A stretch of DNA of 28,685 bases, taken from contig JAJZQK010000002.1 of the NCBI GenBank assembly GCA_021847625.1, positions 1 to 28,685 of the forward strand. Direction: 5' to 3'. Under the pieces are notes generated by a model. It did not search any database. It was not told the origin of the DNA and worked only from the letters and a program-made list of their open reading frames with translations. The DNA is from Chloroflexota bacterium. GTDB taxonomy: Bacteria > Chloroflexota > FW602-bin22 > JAMCYS01. Shown piece by piece: positions 8,154 through 17,085 of the stretch; position 1 is the stretch's first letter, and the number at the start of each line of letters is the position of its first letter. Position numbers and translations under genes: made by a program.

Positions 8154-9036
8154 CCCGGGCGCCTTCTTTCTCGCCGCGCATGTAAACGAGCCTTTGGGCG
8201 AAGGCGAACTCTATCCCTTCTTCGTCGAATGCCCGCTTCAGGCGCCGGCGCAGCTCGCCCATAATCTCCCATTGCTTGACCGGTTTGGTCACGCCCAGTA
8301 TCTTGATGGCGATGCCCGAGTCTTCGAACGCATCCACCCGCAATGCTTTCGGCGCCTCCACGATAAAGGGGCCGTACACGGGGTCGGCGGCCAACTCTTC
8401 GCCAAGTCGGTCAATCACTGCCATCACGCGGTCCAGGTCCTCGCCGTAGGCCACGCTGACGTTCATGTTGACGCGCGACCACTCCCGGGTCAGGTTGCTG
8501 GCCACGCGGACCTCCCCGTTGGGCACGTGGTGCACGGTGCCGTCGAGATCGCGCAGCACGGTCCGGCGCAGGTTGACCTCCTCGACCAGGCCGGAGACGT
8601 CGGCCACCTTGACGACGTCGCCCTTGCCGTATTGGTTCTCAAGGATGATGAACAACCCCGCGATCAGATCCCTGACCAACGTCTGGGCGCCGAAACCAAC
8701 CGCGACGCCCACCACCCCCGCGCTGGCGAGAATGGGAGCGATGTCGATGTTTAGCTGCGAGAGGGCCATGAAGCCGGCGATGGTCCAGATGATCGCTATT
8801 CCGGCCTTCAGCGCCACCATGCCGAGCGTCTCGTAGCGTTTGGCCAGCTCCTCGACGTGCGGTTCTTGCCGGGAGCGGACCCGCTCGACCGCGAGACGAA
8901 CCGACCTTCTGGCGAGGCGGCGCACAAAGGCGCAGGCCACTGCAGCCAGGACCACGATCACGACCAGCCCAAACGCCTGGCCTAGTAGCTCGATGCCTAG
9001 TGCAGTCACGGCTTGCTGATTCGGTAGGTCTGCCAC
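8107..9036 (-). CDS. MscS family mechanosensitive ion channel
   Basis: A 309-aa small-conductance mechanosensitive channel that opens under membrane tension to release solutes. It has a first membrane helix near residues 12-36, a second near 70-90, and the glycine/alanine-rich pore helix GVVGVAVGFGAQTLVRDLIA followed by the typical GLFIILENQYGKGD turn. A beta domain and an alpha/beta C-terminal domain ending near EGIEFAFAQRLVYMRG follow. I chose the GTG at 9036 because GAGAGGA precedes it; an upstream in-frame ATG at 9093 adds 19 residues with poor similarity. Likely single-gene transcript. Three rather than more membrane segments place it with the compact MscS/YggB type. Confidence 0.9.
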   Translation of the reverse strand: MADLPNQQAVTALGIELLGQAFGLVVIVVLAAVACAFVRRLARRSVRLAVERVRSRQEPHVEELAKRYETLGMVALKAGIAIIWTIAGFMALSQLNIDIAPILASAGVVGVAVGFGAQTLVRDLIAGLFIILENQYGKGDVVKVADVSGLVEEVNLRRTVLRDLDGTVHHVPNGEVRVASNLTREWSRVNMNVSVAYGEDLDRVMAVIDRLGEELAADPVYGPFIVEAPKALRVDAFEDSGIAIKILGVTKPVKQWEIMGELRRRLKRAFDEEGIEFAFAQRLVYMRGEKEGARVSPPAGVAASSDRRE

Positions 9037-9281
9037 GTTGTTCCTCTCGCCGTCCTTGGGAGCATTATAGCCAGCAGCCAGGGGGCAGGTCAACGCTGGG
9101 CAGACCGAGAGCGGGATGCATCAGCCGGTGGTTCGCCGACGCGACTAGCGACGGATGCGGTAGAATAGGCAGGTAATCGACCTCGCGATCGCACTGCCGA
9201 GCGGTCCGGCGGCGGCTGGGACCGGTGCTCGGCGCAGGCGACCTACGGCCGGCCGACGGTGCCAACCAGGGAGGTGGCCAG

Positions 9282-9953
9282 GTGACCCCGCACTTGATCG
9301 TAATGCTCACTCACCACGACCGGACCGTGCCCGATGCCCTGGCGGTCTTCGCGGGGGCCAAGGGCTCGCGGGCCCAGCACTGGGGATTCAAGGACGTGGA
9401 CCTGCCGGTGGACGAGATGCGCCGGCTCGTGGACGCCATCAAGGCCTCCGGCAAGACGACCTACCTCGAGGTGGTGCGCTACAGCGAGGCGGAGTGTCTG
9501 GAGTCGGCAGGCATCGCCCTCAGGTGCGGCTTCGACTACCTGATGGGCACAGTCTACCACGACTCGGTGCGCGACCTCCTGGCAGGGCATTCCATCAAGT
9601 ACCTGCCCTTCTGCGGCGTGGTCAGCGGCAGCCCCTCCATCCTCGAGGGCGCCGTGGAAGAGATCGTCGCCGACGGCCAACGCCTCGCCGGCCGGGGGGT
9701 GGACGGCTTCGACCTTCTGGCTTACCGCCATACAAGCGACCCTGAGGGCCTCGCCCGGCGCTTCGTGAGGGACGTCCCGCTGCCAGTGGTGATGGCCGGC
9801 AGCATCGCCAGTTACGAGCGCTTGGACCGGGTGAAGGAGATCGCACCTTGGGGTTTCACCATCGGCAGCGCCTTCTTCGAGGGCAAGTTCGGCCCCGAGC
9901 TCTCCTTCACCGAGCAGGTGGACAGGGTCATCGCCCACATCGAAGGTGAGTAG
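9282..9953 (+). CDS. TIM-barrel protein, phosphate-binding type, function unknown
   Basis: A 223-aa protein with the alternating strand/helix pattern of a beta/alpha barrel. A late GSI turn (VVMAGSIASYER) is followed by a GSAF turn (GFTIGSAFFEG), which resembles the paired phosphate-binding loops of HisA/TrpF/KDPG-aldolase-like barrels. I do not recognise a specific enzyme. Candidate active-site residues are the H-H-D near the start (LTHHDRT), K in the second strand region, and the E/H pairs in YLEVVRY and YHDSVRD. The start is GTG at 9282 behind GGGAGG (9269-9274). It stands alone, with a hairpin 19 nt past its stop. The barrel call is fair; any reaction would be a guess. Confidence 0.65.
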   Translation: MTPHLIVMLTHHDRTVPDALAVFAGAKGSRAQHWGFKDVDLPVDEMRRLVDAIKASGKTTYLEVVRYSEAECLESAGIALRCGFDYLMGTVYHDSVRDLLAGHSIKYLPFCGVVSGSPSILEGAVEEIVADGQRLAGRGVDGFDLLAYRHTSDPEGLARRFVRDVPLPVVMAGSIASYERLDRVKEIAPWGFTIGSAFFEGKFGPELSFTEQVDRVIAHIEGE

Positions 9954-9971
9954 CGCCAACTTCTGCCCGCG

Positions 9972-9987
9972 GGCCTGCCGACAGGCC
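9972..9987 (+). terminator. Candidate terminator after the TIM-barrel gene
   Basis: GGCCTG-CCGA-CAGGCC is a perfect 6-bp stem with a tetraloop, followed by TTGGTGTTG. It begins 19 nt after the stop codon. The tail is only partly T-rich. The rest of the gap to 10237 holds no convincing gene. Confidence 0.5.
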
Positions 9988-10237
9988 TTGGTGTTGCTCG
10001 CCTGTCCCGTTGGCCGGCCGGTCTAGCATGCGGCCCGCGATCGACCGGGGAGTCGAAGGGCAGGCCGGCGGCGTCTCACGCCTGCCCAAGGACTCGCCAG
10101 GCCCCGTTCGCTGCCGGGATCGCCCGGCAAGTCTTCGGTCAGGCGCCGGTCTGCAGTCTGCCTACCGGCATCGGCACCGTTGTTGCAGTACCCCGCCAGC
10201 CTGGACTGCCGCGACGGCGCTAGCAAAGGAGGAGAAA

Positions 10238-10633
10238 ATGGCTGAGGGGAGCGACATTCCGTGCCGCCAGCTGGGTCGCACCGGGGAGATGGTCTCCGCG
10301 AGCGGGCTGGGTGGGTTCCACGTCGGCAAGATGCAAGACGAGCAGGAGAGCATCAGGCTGGTGTGCAGGGCCCTGGACAACGGCATCAACTTCCTCGACA
10401 ACTCCTGGGACTACCATAAGATGCTCGACGTGGCCTTCGCCCACGGCTTTGTCTTCGACACCGTGCAGATGCCGTTGAACTTGATGGATGCCCACTACGA
10501 TAGCTTCGAGAAGAAGGTGCTGCCTGTGCTCAACGAGCACAACATCGGCGTGCGGGCGATGAAGCCGCTGGGCGATCACACGATCATTCAGAATGGCCTG
10601 GCGGAGCCCGCTGGTCAAGACGACAGGCAGTAG
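10238..10633 (+). pseudogene. Aldo/keto reductase remnant with internal deletion
   Basis: The 131-aa frame starts at an ATG behind a perfect AAAGGAGG. Residues 8-60 match the N-terminus of aldo/keto reductases (LGRTGEMVSASGLGGFHVGK, NGINFLDNSWDYH). Residues 61-119 match a much later part of the barrel (KMLDVAF, VQMPLNLMDAHYDSFE, GVRAMKPLGD). The roughly 120 residues that should lie between them, carrying the catalytic Lys and His strands, are missing at about nucleotide 10418, in frame. The C-terminus also stops early (GLAEPAGQDDRQ). Family members are normally 280-330 aa, so a working reductase is not possible. A real deletion or an assembly collapse could both explain it. Confidence 0.8.
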
Positions 10634-10638
10634 GGGAA

Positions 10639-10654
10639 GCCGGGGGACCCCGGC
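10639..10654 (+). terminator. GC-rich hairpin after the reductase remnant
   Basis: GCCGGGG-GA-CCCCGGC forms seven paired bases 5 nt after the stop. It lacks a T-run. It may be the remaining terminator of the decayed gene. Confidence 0.35.
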
Positions 10655-10753
10655 CCGCGACGCGCGTTAGCTCGTGGCCTGGGGCAAGGCGAATGGCGCC
10701 AACGACAGTCTCCGCGGTTCGTGCTTGGCGTAGTTATGGTTTTGGGGGTCGTT

Positions 10754-12196
10754 ATGGCTGGTTTCGAACAGTTGGGTCTCAGCGCCGATGTGCTGAGGAG
10801 TGTAGAGGAGATGGGCTTCGAGGAGCCAACTCCGGTACAAGAGCGAGTGATACCCTTGCTTATCGCCGGGCGGGACGTTGTTGCCCAGGCCCTCACCGGC
10901 ACTGGCAAGACCGCCGCTTTTGGCATTCCACTCGTCGAGCGTACTACTATTGAGCGGCCGGTGCCTCAGGCCGTCGTCCTCGCCCCGACGAGGGAACTGG
11001 CCCTGCAGGTGGCCGAACAGTTGAGCGGTATCGGCCGGCATCGGGGCCTGCTCCTGGTGCCAATCTACGGCGGGCAGCCGATAGAGCGTCAGCTTCAGGC
11101 GTTGCGCCACGGTGTTCATGCTATCGTGGCCACGCCGGGACGCTTGATGGACCATATCCGTCGGGGTACGGTGGACTTGTCTTCGGTCTCGATGCTGGTG
11201 TTGGATGAGGCCGATACCATGCTCGACATGGGGTTCCTGGAGGATGTGGAGTTCATAATGAAGCACCTCCCGCCCCAGCGGGTCACCGCCCTATTCTCGG
11301 CGACGATCCCCGATCCGATCCTCGATCTTGCCAACCGGTACCTGCAGCAGCCGGAAGTCGTTCGCTTGAGTCGGCAGCGGGCGCTGACCGTACCAGAGAC
11401 TGACCAGACGTACTACGTCGTGCCGTTTCAACGCAAGTTCGACGCTCTCGGCCGCGTTCTCGACGCCAAGCGGCCGGAAAGAACGCTGGTCTTTTGTGCC
11501 ACGAAGCGGATGGTCGACGAGATAGTCGAGCGCCTACAGGGGCGTGGCTACCTCGCCGAAGGACTCCACGGCGATATGAGTCAGGTGATGCGGGAGAAGG
11601 TGCTGCGCTCGTTCCGCGACGGCCGGGCAGAGGTGATGGTCGCGACGGATGTAGCCGCGCGCGGGCTCGACATAACAGACGTCAGCCATGTCGTGAACTT
11701 CGACATCCCGCCGGACCCCGAGTATTACGTGCACCGCATCGGCCGCACCGGGCGCCTGGGCAAACGCGGCGTGGCGATCACGTTCGTGAACCCTCGGGAA
11801 ATGCGGGAGCTGAAGGTGATCGAGCGGATAACGGGCGCTCGCATCAGGAGAGAGGAGGTTCCCACTGGGGCCGAGGTCGAGGCGCGAGACGTGCAGATTC
11901 TGGAGGAGCGTCTGGCGGAGGCCTTGGCCAACGGCAAGTGGGGCCGATACCGTGGTTTGGTGGAAGGCCTCCTCGAGGACCACGACCCCATCGACGTTGC
12001 CTCAGCCGCTTTGTCGCTAGTCGCCGCGCGTATGAGTAAGGCGTCCCGCTCCCACTACGAGCCTATCACGGCCGAGCCGCTAGCCGGCGGACAACCCGAA
12101 CGACCGCGAACCCAGACAGGCCGGCCCTTCCAGCGCGGCAAGACGAGCGGCTACAAGAAGAAGCGGTTCGGCCCCCCATCTGACCGTCGCCGGTAG
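10754..12196 (+). CDS. DEAD-box ATP-dependent RNA helicase
   Basis: A 480-aa helicase with the full motif set: Q motif (GFEEPTPVQ, 21-29), Walker A ALTGTGKT (46-53, with L where Q is usual), PTRELA (78-83), TPGR (127-130), DEAD (151-154), SAT (182-184), and motif VI HRIGRTGR in the second RecA domain. An extra C-terminal region with a DbpA/CsdA-like RNA-binding fold and a basic tail (YKKKRFGPPSDRRR) follows. Such proteins unwind rRNA or mRNA structure and are often cold-induced. The ATG at 10754 fits the family start; upstream in-frame starts at 10721 and 10736 add only a few hydrophobic residues. No strong ribosome site is seen. The gene converges with the Fe-S oxidoreductase gene. Confidence 0.93.
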   Translation: MAGFEQLGLSADVLRSVEEMGFEEPTPVQERVIPLLIAGRDVVAQALTGTGKTAAFGIPLVERTTIERPVPQAVVLAPTRELALQVAEQLSGIGRHRGLLLVPIYGGQPIERQLQALRHGVHAIVATPGRLMDHIRRGTVDLSSVSMLVLDEADTMLDMGFLEDVEFIMKHLPPQRVTALFSATIPDPILDLANRYLQQPEVVRLSRQRALTVPETDQTYYVVPFQRKFDALGRVLDAKRPERTLVFCATKRMVDEIVERLQGRGYLAEGLHGDMSQVMREKVLRSFRDGRAEVMVATDVAARGLDITDVSHVVNFDIPPDPEYYVHRIGRTGRLGKRGVAITFVNPREMRELKVIERITGARIRREEVPTGAEVEARDVQILEERLAEALANGKWGRYRGLVEGLLEDHDPIDVASAALSLVAARMSKASRSHYEPITAEPLAGGQPERPRTQTGRPFQRGKTSGYKKKRFGPPSDRRR

Positions 12197-12211
12197 CGGT
12201 GTGGCACGGAA

Positions 12212-12255
12212 GGCCCGGCGGCAGTTCAGTGAAATGGTCTGCTTGCCGCCCGGCC
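12212..12255. terminator. Stem-loop between convergent helicase and etf operon
   Basis: GGCCCGGCGGCA (12212-12223) pairs with TGCCGCCCGGCC (12244-12255) with one mismatch in 12, around a 20-nt loop. Its place between two converging genes suggests a two-way transcription barrier. There are no T-runs. Confidence 0.4.
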
Positions 12256-12350
12256 CGCGGTCCGCCCGGACCAGCACCATCTCTTCGCGACCGTCGAACG
12301 TTGCCGGGCTGTCCGAGTTCCTCACGCCCCTCTGGCGCGCCGGCTGCCGA

Positions 12351-14324
12351 CTACGGCAGCGCTCGGCTCACCACCTCCGCGAGGTCCAGCACCCGCACCT
12401 TCTCGTCAACGTTCTTATCCTTGAGGGCATCTTCGAACATCGTCATGCAGTAGGGGCAGCAGACGCAGACCGTGTCTGGAGCGACCCTCAGCGCCTCTTC
12501 CACGCGGGTAACGTTGATGTGCTTGCCGACCCCTTCCTCCAGCCACATACGCCCGCCTCCGGCCCCGCAGCAGAAGGCTCCCTCCTGCCGCCGATCCATC
12601 TCAGCCGGGGCAGCGCCCGTGGCTGAGGCGATGGCCTTGCGGGGGGCGTCGTAGATAGAGTTGTACCGTCCCAGGTAACAGGAATCGTGAAAAACCACTT
12701 TGCCCAGGGCCCCGGTTGCCTTCAGTGGCAGCCTGCCTTCTTCGATTAGGCTGTTGATCAGCTGTGAGTGGTGCACCACCTCGACTGCGAGGCCATACTG
12801 CCGGTAATCGTTCTTCAGAGTGCTGAGGCAGTGGGGACACTGCGTGATGATCTTGGTAACGCCCTTCTCCTGGAACAGTTTGACGTTCTGCTCGGCCACC
12901 TGATCGAACATGTACTCGTTGCCCAGGCGACGCAGAGTATCGCCGCAGCACGGTTCGTCCTTACCCAGGATGCCCCAGGATACGCCCGCCGCGGAGAGGA
13001 TGCGTGCGATGGCGAGCGTAGTCTGGCGGCTGCGGGCATCGAACGCCCCGGCGCAGCCCACGAAGAACAGATACTCGGTCTTTCCCGCCTCGAAGGGCAG
13101 GGCGAGGTGGCCTCTGGTCCAGTTGGCGCGTTCTGAGGGGGCGATGCCCCAGGGATTGCTGCGCAGTTCGATACTCTCGAAAACGGCCAGCAGATTGTCG
13201 GGGAATTCAGCCTTCATCTCCACCTGGCCGCGGCGCATATCGACGATCTTCGGCACGTGCTCGATGAACACGGGGCAGACTTCCATGCAAGCGCCGCAAG
13301 TCGTACACGCCCAGAGGGCCTCCGCGGACACGCTGCCCGGCCCGTTATCGCCTATCAAGGGCAGTGCGTGACCGTTCATGGCGGCGTGCTTCGATAGGTA
13401 CGGAGCGTTCTTGAGCAGATTGACCTTTATATCGTGGATGAGCAATTTCGGGTTCAACGGCTTACCGGTGGACGTCGAAGGGCAGACGTCTGAGCAACGC
13501 CCGCATTCGGTGCAGGCGTAGGAGTCGAACAGGGCTTTCCAGGTGAAGTGGTCAACCTGTCCCGCGCCAAACGTATTGTCCTTGACGAAGTCCTCTCTTG
13601 GCTGCGTGTTGACCTTCTCCAGGCTTCTGAAGAAACAGTTGGGGATGGCCGCCAGGATGTGCATGTGCTTGCTGTAGGGCAGGTAATTCAAGAAGGCGAG
13701 CAGCACCAGCGCGTGAATCCACCAGAAGACCTGGCTAAGCACGGCGAGCGACGCCGTCGGCGCACCCGACAGAAAGGTCTGCGCGATGGCGCCCGAAATA
13801 GGCGCATACTTGGGCGCCTCTGCGCCCCCTTGAGCGATCTTGGCGGCGTTCAGCCCGAAGTAGGCCACCATCAGAAGGGCGATCATCGCCAGAATGAGAG
13901 TGGCGTCCCGGCTAAGTTTGTCAATGTACGGAGGGGCAAAGAACAAGCGGCGAACGAAGGCGAGGGCTACGGCGAGGAGAGCCAGGGCCGACGTCACGTC
14001 GAAAACGACCGAGAGCACGCTGTAAATGCCCTCGGGCAGCCGCCAGAAGCCGATGTAATCCGGAGCCAGCCCACTCAGCAGGAACTCGGTGTTGGCGACG
14101 AGCAGGATGAGAAAAGCCCAGAAGATTACGAAGTGATTCCAGCCGTAGCGCCGGCCAACGACCCGCCGTTGGCCGAAGGCGTAAATGAGCATGCTCTGGA
14201 ACCGTCGTCCCAGGTTATCAAAACGGTCCTCTGGCCTGCCACGAGTCAGCAAGTGGAAGCGTTTGTAGCAGCTCCAGCCAAAGAACGCCAGTGCGAAGAC
14301 AAGTACGACCGCGAAAACGATCAT
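12351..14324 (-). CDS. Membrane Fe-S oxidoreductase, ETF:menaquinone type
   Basis: A 657-aa protein with an N-terminal membrane domain of about five helices (residues 1-230). Histidines within or near helices (H64, H204, H220, H222) resemble the b-haem ligands of NarI-like domains. Two [4Fe-4S] ferredoxin motifs follow: C271-C274-C277-C281 and C340-C343-C346-C350. Two CCG domains come next (EPCCG at 458-461, FCCGAGGG at 584-591, plus C496/C499, C549 and C622/C623/C626), as in HdrD and GlcF. Fusions of this design have been described as ETF:(methyl)menaquinone oxidoreductase, passing electrons from ETF to the quinone pool. Its position directly after etfB-etfA supports that. The start at ATG 14324 precedes the first helix; the ribosome site is weak. 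Confidence 0.88.
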   Translation of the reverse strand: MIVFAVVLVFALAFFGWSCYKRFHLLTRGRPEDRFDNLGRRFQSMLIYAFGQRRVVGRRYGWNHFVIFWAFLILLVANTEFLLSGLAPDYIGFWRLPEGIYSVLSVVFDVTSALALLAVALAFVRRLFFAPPYIDKLSRDATLILAMIALLMVAYFGLNAAKIAQGGAEAPKYAPISGAIAQTFLSGAPTASLAVLSQVFWWIHALVLLAFLNYLPYSKHMHILAAIPNCFFRSLEKVNTQPREDFVKDNTFGAGQVDHFTWKALFDSYACTECGRCSDVCPSTSTGKPLNPKLLIHDIKVNLLKNAPYLSKHAAMNGHALPLIGDNGPGSVSAEALWACTTCGACMEVCPVFIEHVPKIVDMRRGQVEMKAEFPDNLLAVFESIELRSNPWGIAPSERANWTRGHLALPFEAGKTEYLFFVGCAGAFDARSRQTTLAIARILSAAGVSWGILGKDEPCCGDTLRRLGNEYMFDQVAEQNVKLFQEKGVTKIITQCPHCLSTLKNDYRQYGLAVEVVHHSQLINSLIEEGRLPLKATGALGKVVFHDSCYLGRYNSIYDAPRKAIASATGAAPAEMDRRQEGAFCCGAGGGRMWLEEGVGKHINVTRVEEALRVAPDTVCVCCPYCMTMFEDALKDKNVDEKVRVLDLAEVVSRALP

Positions 14325-14364
14325 TCTGGATGACAACGAGCGGTACCCCCCAGATCTATCCCTT

Positions 14365-15675
14365 CTACGCGCCTTGAGCGATTTTGTGGGCGCGCATTTC
14401 CCTAATCTGCTTGGTGAGGGCCGGGACAATCTCGAAGACGTCGCCTACTATGCCGTACGTGGCGACCTCGAAGATGGGCGCGTTCCGATCCTGATTGATG
14501 CCAATGATCACGTCAGAACTCTGCATGCCTACCAGGTGCTGAATGGCGCCCCTGATGCCGCAGGCGATGTACAGCTTGGGTTTGACGGTCTTGCCAGTCT
14601 GGCCCACCTGGCGCTCCACAGGCATCCAGCCGGCCTCTACAGCGCCACGCGAACAAGCCACGACGCCCCCCAACTCATCGGCCAGTTCTTGTAGGATTCG
14701 GAAGTTCTCCTTGCCTCCCATGCCTCGCCCTCCCGAGACGATCACGTCGGCGGCCGCCACATCAACTCCGTGGTTGCCTACCAAGATGACTTCCAGCACC
14801 TTGGTGCGGACGTCCTCTTCTCGGTATTGAACGGGGGCGCGAACGATCTCTCCCCGGCGTGAATCGTCTTTTTCGGGCAGGGCCATGACGCGCGGGCGGA
14901 CGGTGGCCATCTGGGGTCGCGTTCTCTCGGTCATAATGGATGCCATAATGTTGCCGCCGAAAGCCGGCCGAGTTTGGACCAGCAATCCCTCGTCGTCTAT
15001 AGCCAGACCGGTGCAGTCCGCCGTGAGTCCGGTCTTAAGCTTGGTGGCCACAGCGCCGGCCAGGTCCCGTCCCAAACCCGTCGCGCCAACCAGGATAATC
15101 TCGGGTTTATATCTCTGCACGAGCTGACAGAGCGTCTTGTGGTATGGCCCCGTGCGGTAGTGCCGAAATACCGGATCGTCTATCAAATAGGCCTTTGCGG
15201 CGCCATAGCTGAAGGACTCTTGGCAGAGGGCCTCCACGTTATCGCCGATCACCACCGAACACAGCTCGACATCCAGGTCCTTGGCGAGCTGCGCGCCGAC
15301 GTGGAGCAGCTCCCAGGAAACCCGGGCCGCCTTGCCCTCGGTCTGCTCCACGAAGACCCAGACACCCTTGTACTCTCTGGCTGCGCGAGCGGCGGGGCGA
15401 GCTGCTTCGGCGCCGGTCCCCGCCGCGGCAGCCTGCCGCCTGCGCTCGGCCAGCTTGGCCAGGGCCTCCAGTTGCTCCGGTGTAAAGTACATTTCGATCG
15501 CGTCAGCCGGGCAGGCCTTGACGCACTTCTTGCAGCCAAGGCACTTCTCTTCGGCGATCGTGGGCTCACCGCCCTCGGTCATTTGGATCGCGTCTTCGGG
15601 GCAAGCGCTTTGACAGCGGGCACCACAGACGATGCACCTTCCTGGCTTGACCCGCGCCACACCTACGAGCCGCAT
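14365..15675 (-). CDS. etfA: ETF alpha subunit with N-terminal 2[4Fe-4S] ferredoxin
   Basis: A 436-aa EtfA. Residues 1-65 hold two [4Fe-4S] motifs: C14-x2-C17-x3-C21-x3-C25, and C45-x2-C48-x2-C51-x3-C55. The first has an extra residue between its second and third Cys. A helical Ala-rich linker leads to the ETF N-domain (from VWVFVEQ, about 105) and then the FAD-binding C-domain (SGGRGMGGKENF, GQTGKTVKPKLY, IGINQDRNAPIF). Ferredoxin-fused EtfA occurs in caffeyl-CoA and lactate dehydrogenase complexes of anaerobes. The ATG at 15675 follows a purine-rich GGAAGGGAGCGGAGA. It lies 54 nt after etfB and 40 nt before the oxidoreductase gene. Confidence 0.93.
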   Translation of the reverse strand: MRLVGVARVKPGRCIVCGARCQSACPEDAIQMTEGGEPTIAEEKCLGCKKCVKACPADAIEMYFTPEQLEALAKLAERRRQAAAAGTGAEAARPAARAAREYKGVWVFVEQTEGKAARVSWELLHVGAQLAKDLDVELCSVVIGDNVEALCQESFSYGAAKAYLIDDPVFRHYRTGPYHKTLCQLVQRYKPEIILVGATGLGRDLAGAVATKLKTGLTADCTGLAIDDEGLLVQTRPAFGGNIMASIMTERTRPQMATVRPRVMALPEKDDSRRGEIVRAPVQYREEDVRTKVLEVILVGNHGVDVAAADVIVSGGRGMGGKENFRILQELADELGGVVACSRGAVEAGWMPVERQVGQTGKTVKPKLYIACGIRGAIQHLVGMQSSDVIIGINQDRNAPIFEVATYGIVGDVFEIVPALTKQIREMRAHKIAQGA

Positions 15676-15729
15676 TCTCCGCTCCCTTCCTCAGTCAAAA
15701 GCAGCCGACGAAGTCAGCCGCAAGGCCCC

Positions 15730-16542
15730 TCACAAGGGCAGGATGTCCTTTGTCAGCAGCTTGTCGAGCAACAGCCCCGCGCGGACATCAGGATCGTCGA
15801 CGCCGTCGCCCACGATCTCACCCTTCGTCCTTTCGGGGGAGAAGATCTTGCGGACCTGGGTTGGCGACCCCTTGAGTCCGATGGTCTCCGCGGGCAGGTT
15901 CAGGTCCTGGTTGCTCCATAGCGTCACCGTGGCCTCCTCCGCCATAAGTCGCCCGGGCACGGTGGGATAGCGCAAGCGGTTTATCTCTCTCGTCACCGTG
16001 ATCAGGACCGGCAAAGGCGCCTCCCATATCTCGAACCGACCTTCCAGTCGGCGCCTGACCCTCACCTTTCTGGCTGCCAGGTCCAGGCTCTCGACAGAGT
16101 CGACCAGCGTCAGTTGTGGGTAACCGAGGCGAGTGGCGATTCCCGGGCCCACCTGAGCGGTGTCGCCGTCGATGGTCTGCTTGCCGCAGATCACCAGGCC
16201 GACCTCTTCTTGCTCGGCCAGCCTGCTGATGGCTTCGCTCAAGACCATGCTCGTGGCCAAGGTATCGGCCCCGGCGAAAGCCCGATCGCACAGGAGGACG
16301 GCTTCATCGGCTCCCAGAGCCAGGGTCTTTCTGAGCATGAGCGCCGTGTTGGGGGGACCCATCGAGATAACCGACACGCGAAAGCCGAACCTGCTTTTCA
16401 GCCTGAGGGCCTCCTCCAGTGCGTGGGTGTCGAAAGGATTCATTATGAAGGGGACGCCCTCTCGGACCAGCGTGTTGGTGACCGGGTCAATCCTGACCTG
16501 AGTGGTATCTGGCACTTGCTTGACGCAGGTAATCGCTAGCAT
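15730..16542 (-). CDS. etfB: ETF beta subunit
   Basis: A 270-aa EtfB with the family start ITCVKQVPDTTQVRIDP, the NPFDTHALEEALRLK segment and the signature VICGKQTIDGDTAQVGPGIA, which binds AMP or, in bifurcating ETFs, the second FAD. It forms the heterodimer with the ferredoxin-fused EtfA next door. The dehydrogenase that feeds it is not in the window. First gene of the minus-strand operon etfB-etfA-Fe-S oxidoreductase. The ATG at 16542 is preceded on the minus strand by AGAGGTCAGAGGA. Whether this ETF bifurcates electrons or simply passes them to the membrane partner cannot be settled by eye; the neighbour favours the quinone route. Confidence 0.93.
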   Translation of the reverse strand: MLAITCVKQVPDTTQVRIDPVTNTLVREGVPFIMNPFDTHALEEALRLKSRFGFRVSVISMGPPNTALMLRKTLALGADEAVLLCDRAFAGADTLATSMVLSEAISRLAEQEEVGLVICGKQTIDGDTAQVGPGIATRLGYPQLTLVDSVESLDLAARKVRVRRRLEGRFEIWEAPLPVLITVTREINRLRYPTVPGRLMAEEATVTLWSNQDLNLPAETIGLKGSPTQVRKIFSPERTKGEIVGDGVDDPDVRAGLLLDKLLTKDILPL

Positions 16543-17085
16543 TCCTCTGACCTCTAGTCTTGCCCACCGCTATTGTCTGACACGAGTGGCTGAAGAGTCG
16601 TTGCTGTTGCCAATGGTGTCCCCTGGGCAGAGTACCCCTGCCAGCTCACGCTTGCCGTCGACCTGGACACGGGGGGAGATGCGCGAGAAGGCTGTCCACC
16701 AAGGCGGCGGCGGTGCGCTGACAGTCGCCGTGAACTAGCCGCCCGGACCAGCGTGGCGACGGGCCGAGCAACGAGTGGTCTGGCAGGGGGTCTTGCACTC
16801 GCGCTGATGCGCCGCCCACAGGGTTCCGACGAGAGCGTCCATCTTTGTGCCGCTTCCTACTCAGGCCTTGCTAACACAGGGGACGCCGCGCCGCCGCGGG
16901 TCGTGATGCTGGCAGGGCATTCAGGCCGTAATTCTAACCGTTCGTGCGTGAATTCACAAGTGCCAATTTGGGGTTTCGTCGAGCTCAGATTCTGATGAAT
17001 GTGGCGCCCGCCCCGTCTTTCTGAGTCCCGCTACGGCGGGGCCCAGCATCACAGCCCATTTCTTGCCTGCGGCGGTGACTGTCTC
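16543..17085. other. Gene-free region between etfB and the response regulator
   Basis: 543 bp with no recognisable gene; the open frames lack ribosome sites and family motifs. A small hairpin CCCGC-TACG-GCGGG at 17027-17040, about 45 nt past the response-regulator stop, may end that transcript. The etf promoter should lie in the left part, but I see no clear -35/-10 pair. Confidence 0.4.

Noticed and set aside
9243..9959. 238-codon minus-strand frame opposite the TIM-barrel gene
   Set aside because: Shadow; His/Val/Gly-rich composition typical of antisense GC-rich frames, and no ribosome site.
10619..10640. UGA or UAG recoding (Sec) to rescue the short reductase
   Set aside because: The frame ends with TAG, and the missing part is internal, so recoding would not restore it.
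13548..14333. 261-codon plus-strand frame over the Fe-S oxidoreductase
   Set aside because: Charged low-complexity shadow of the membrane domain on the other strand.
14974..15921. 315-codon plus-strand frame over etfA/etfB
   Set aside because: Shadow frame; ferredoxin and ETF motifs lie on the minus strand.
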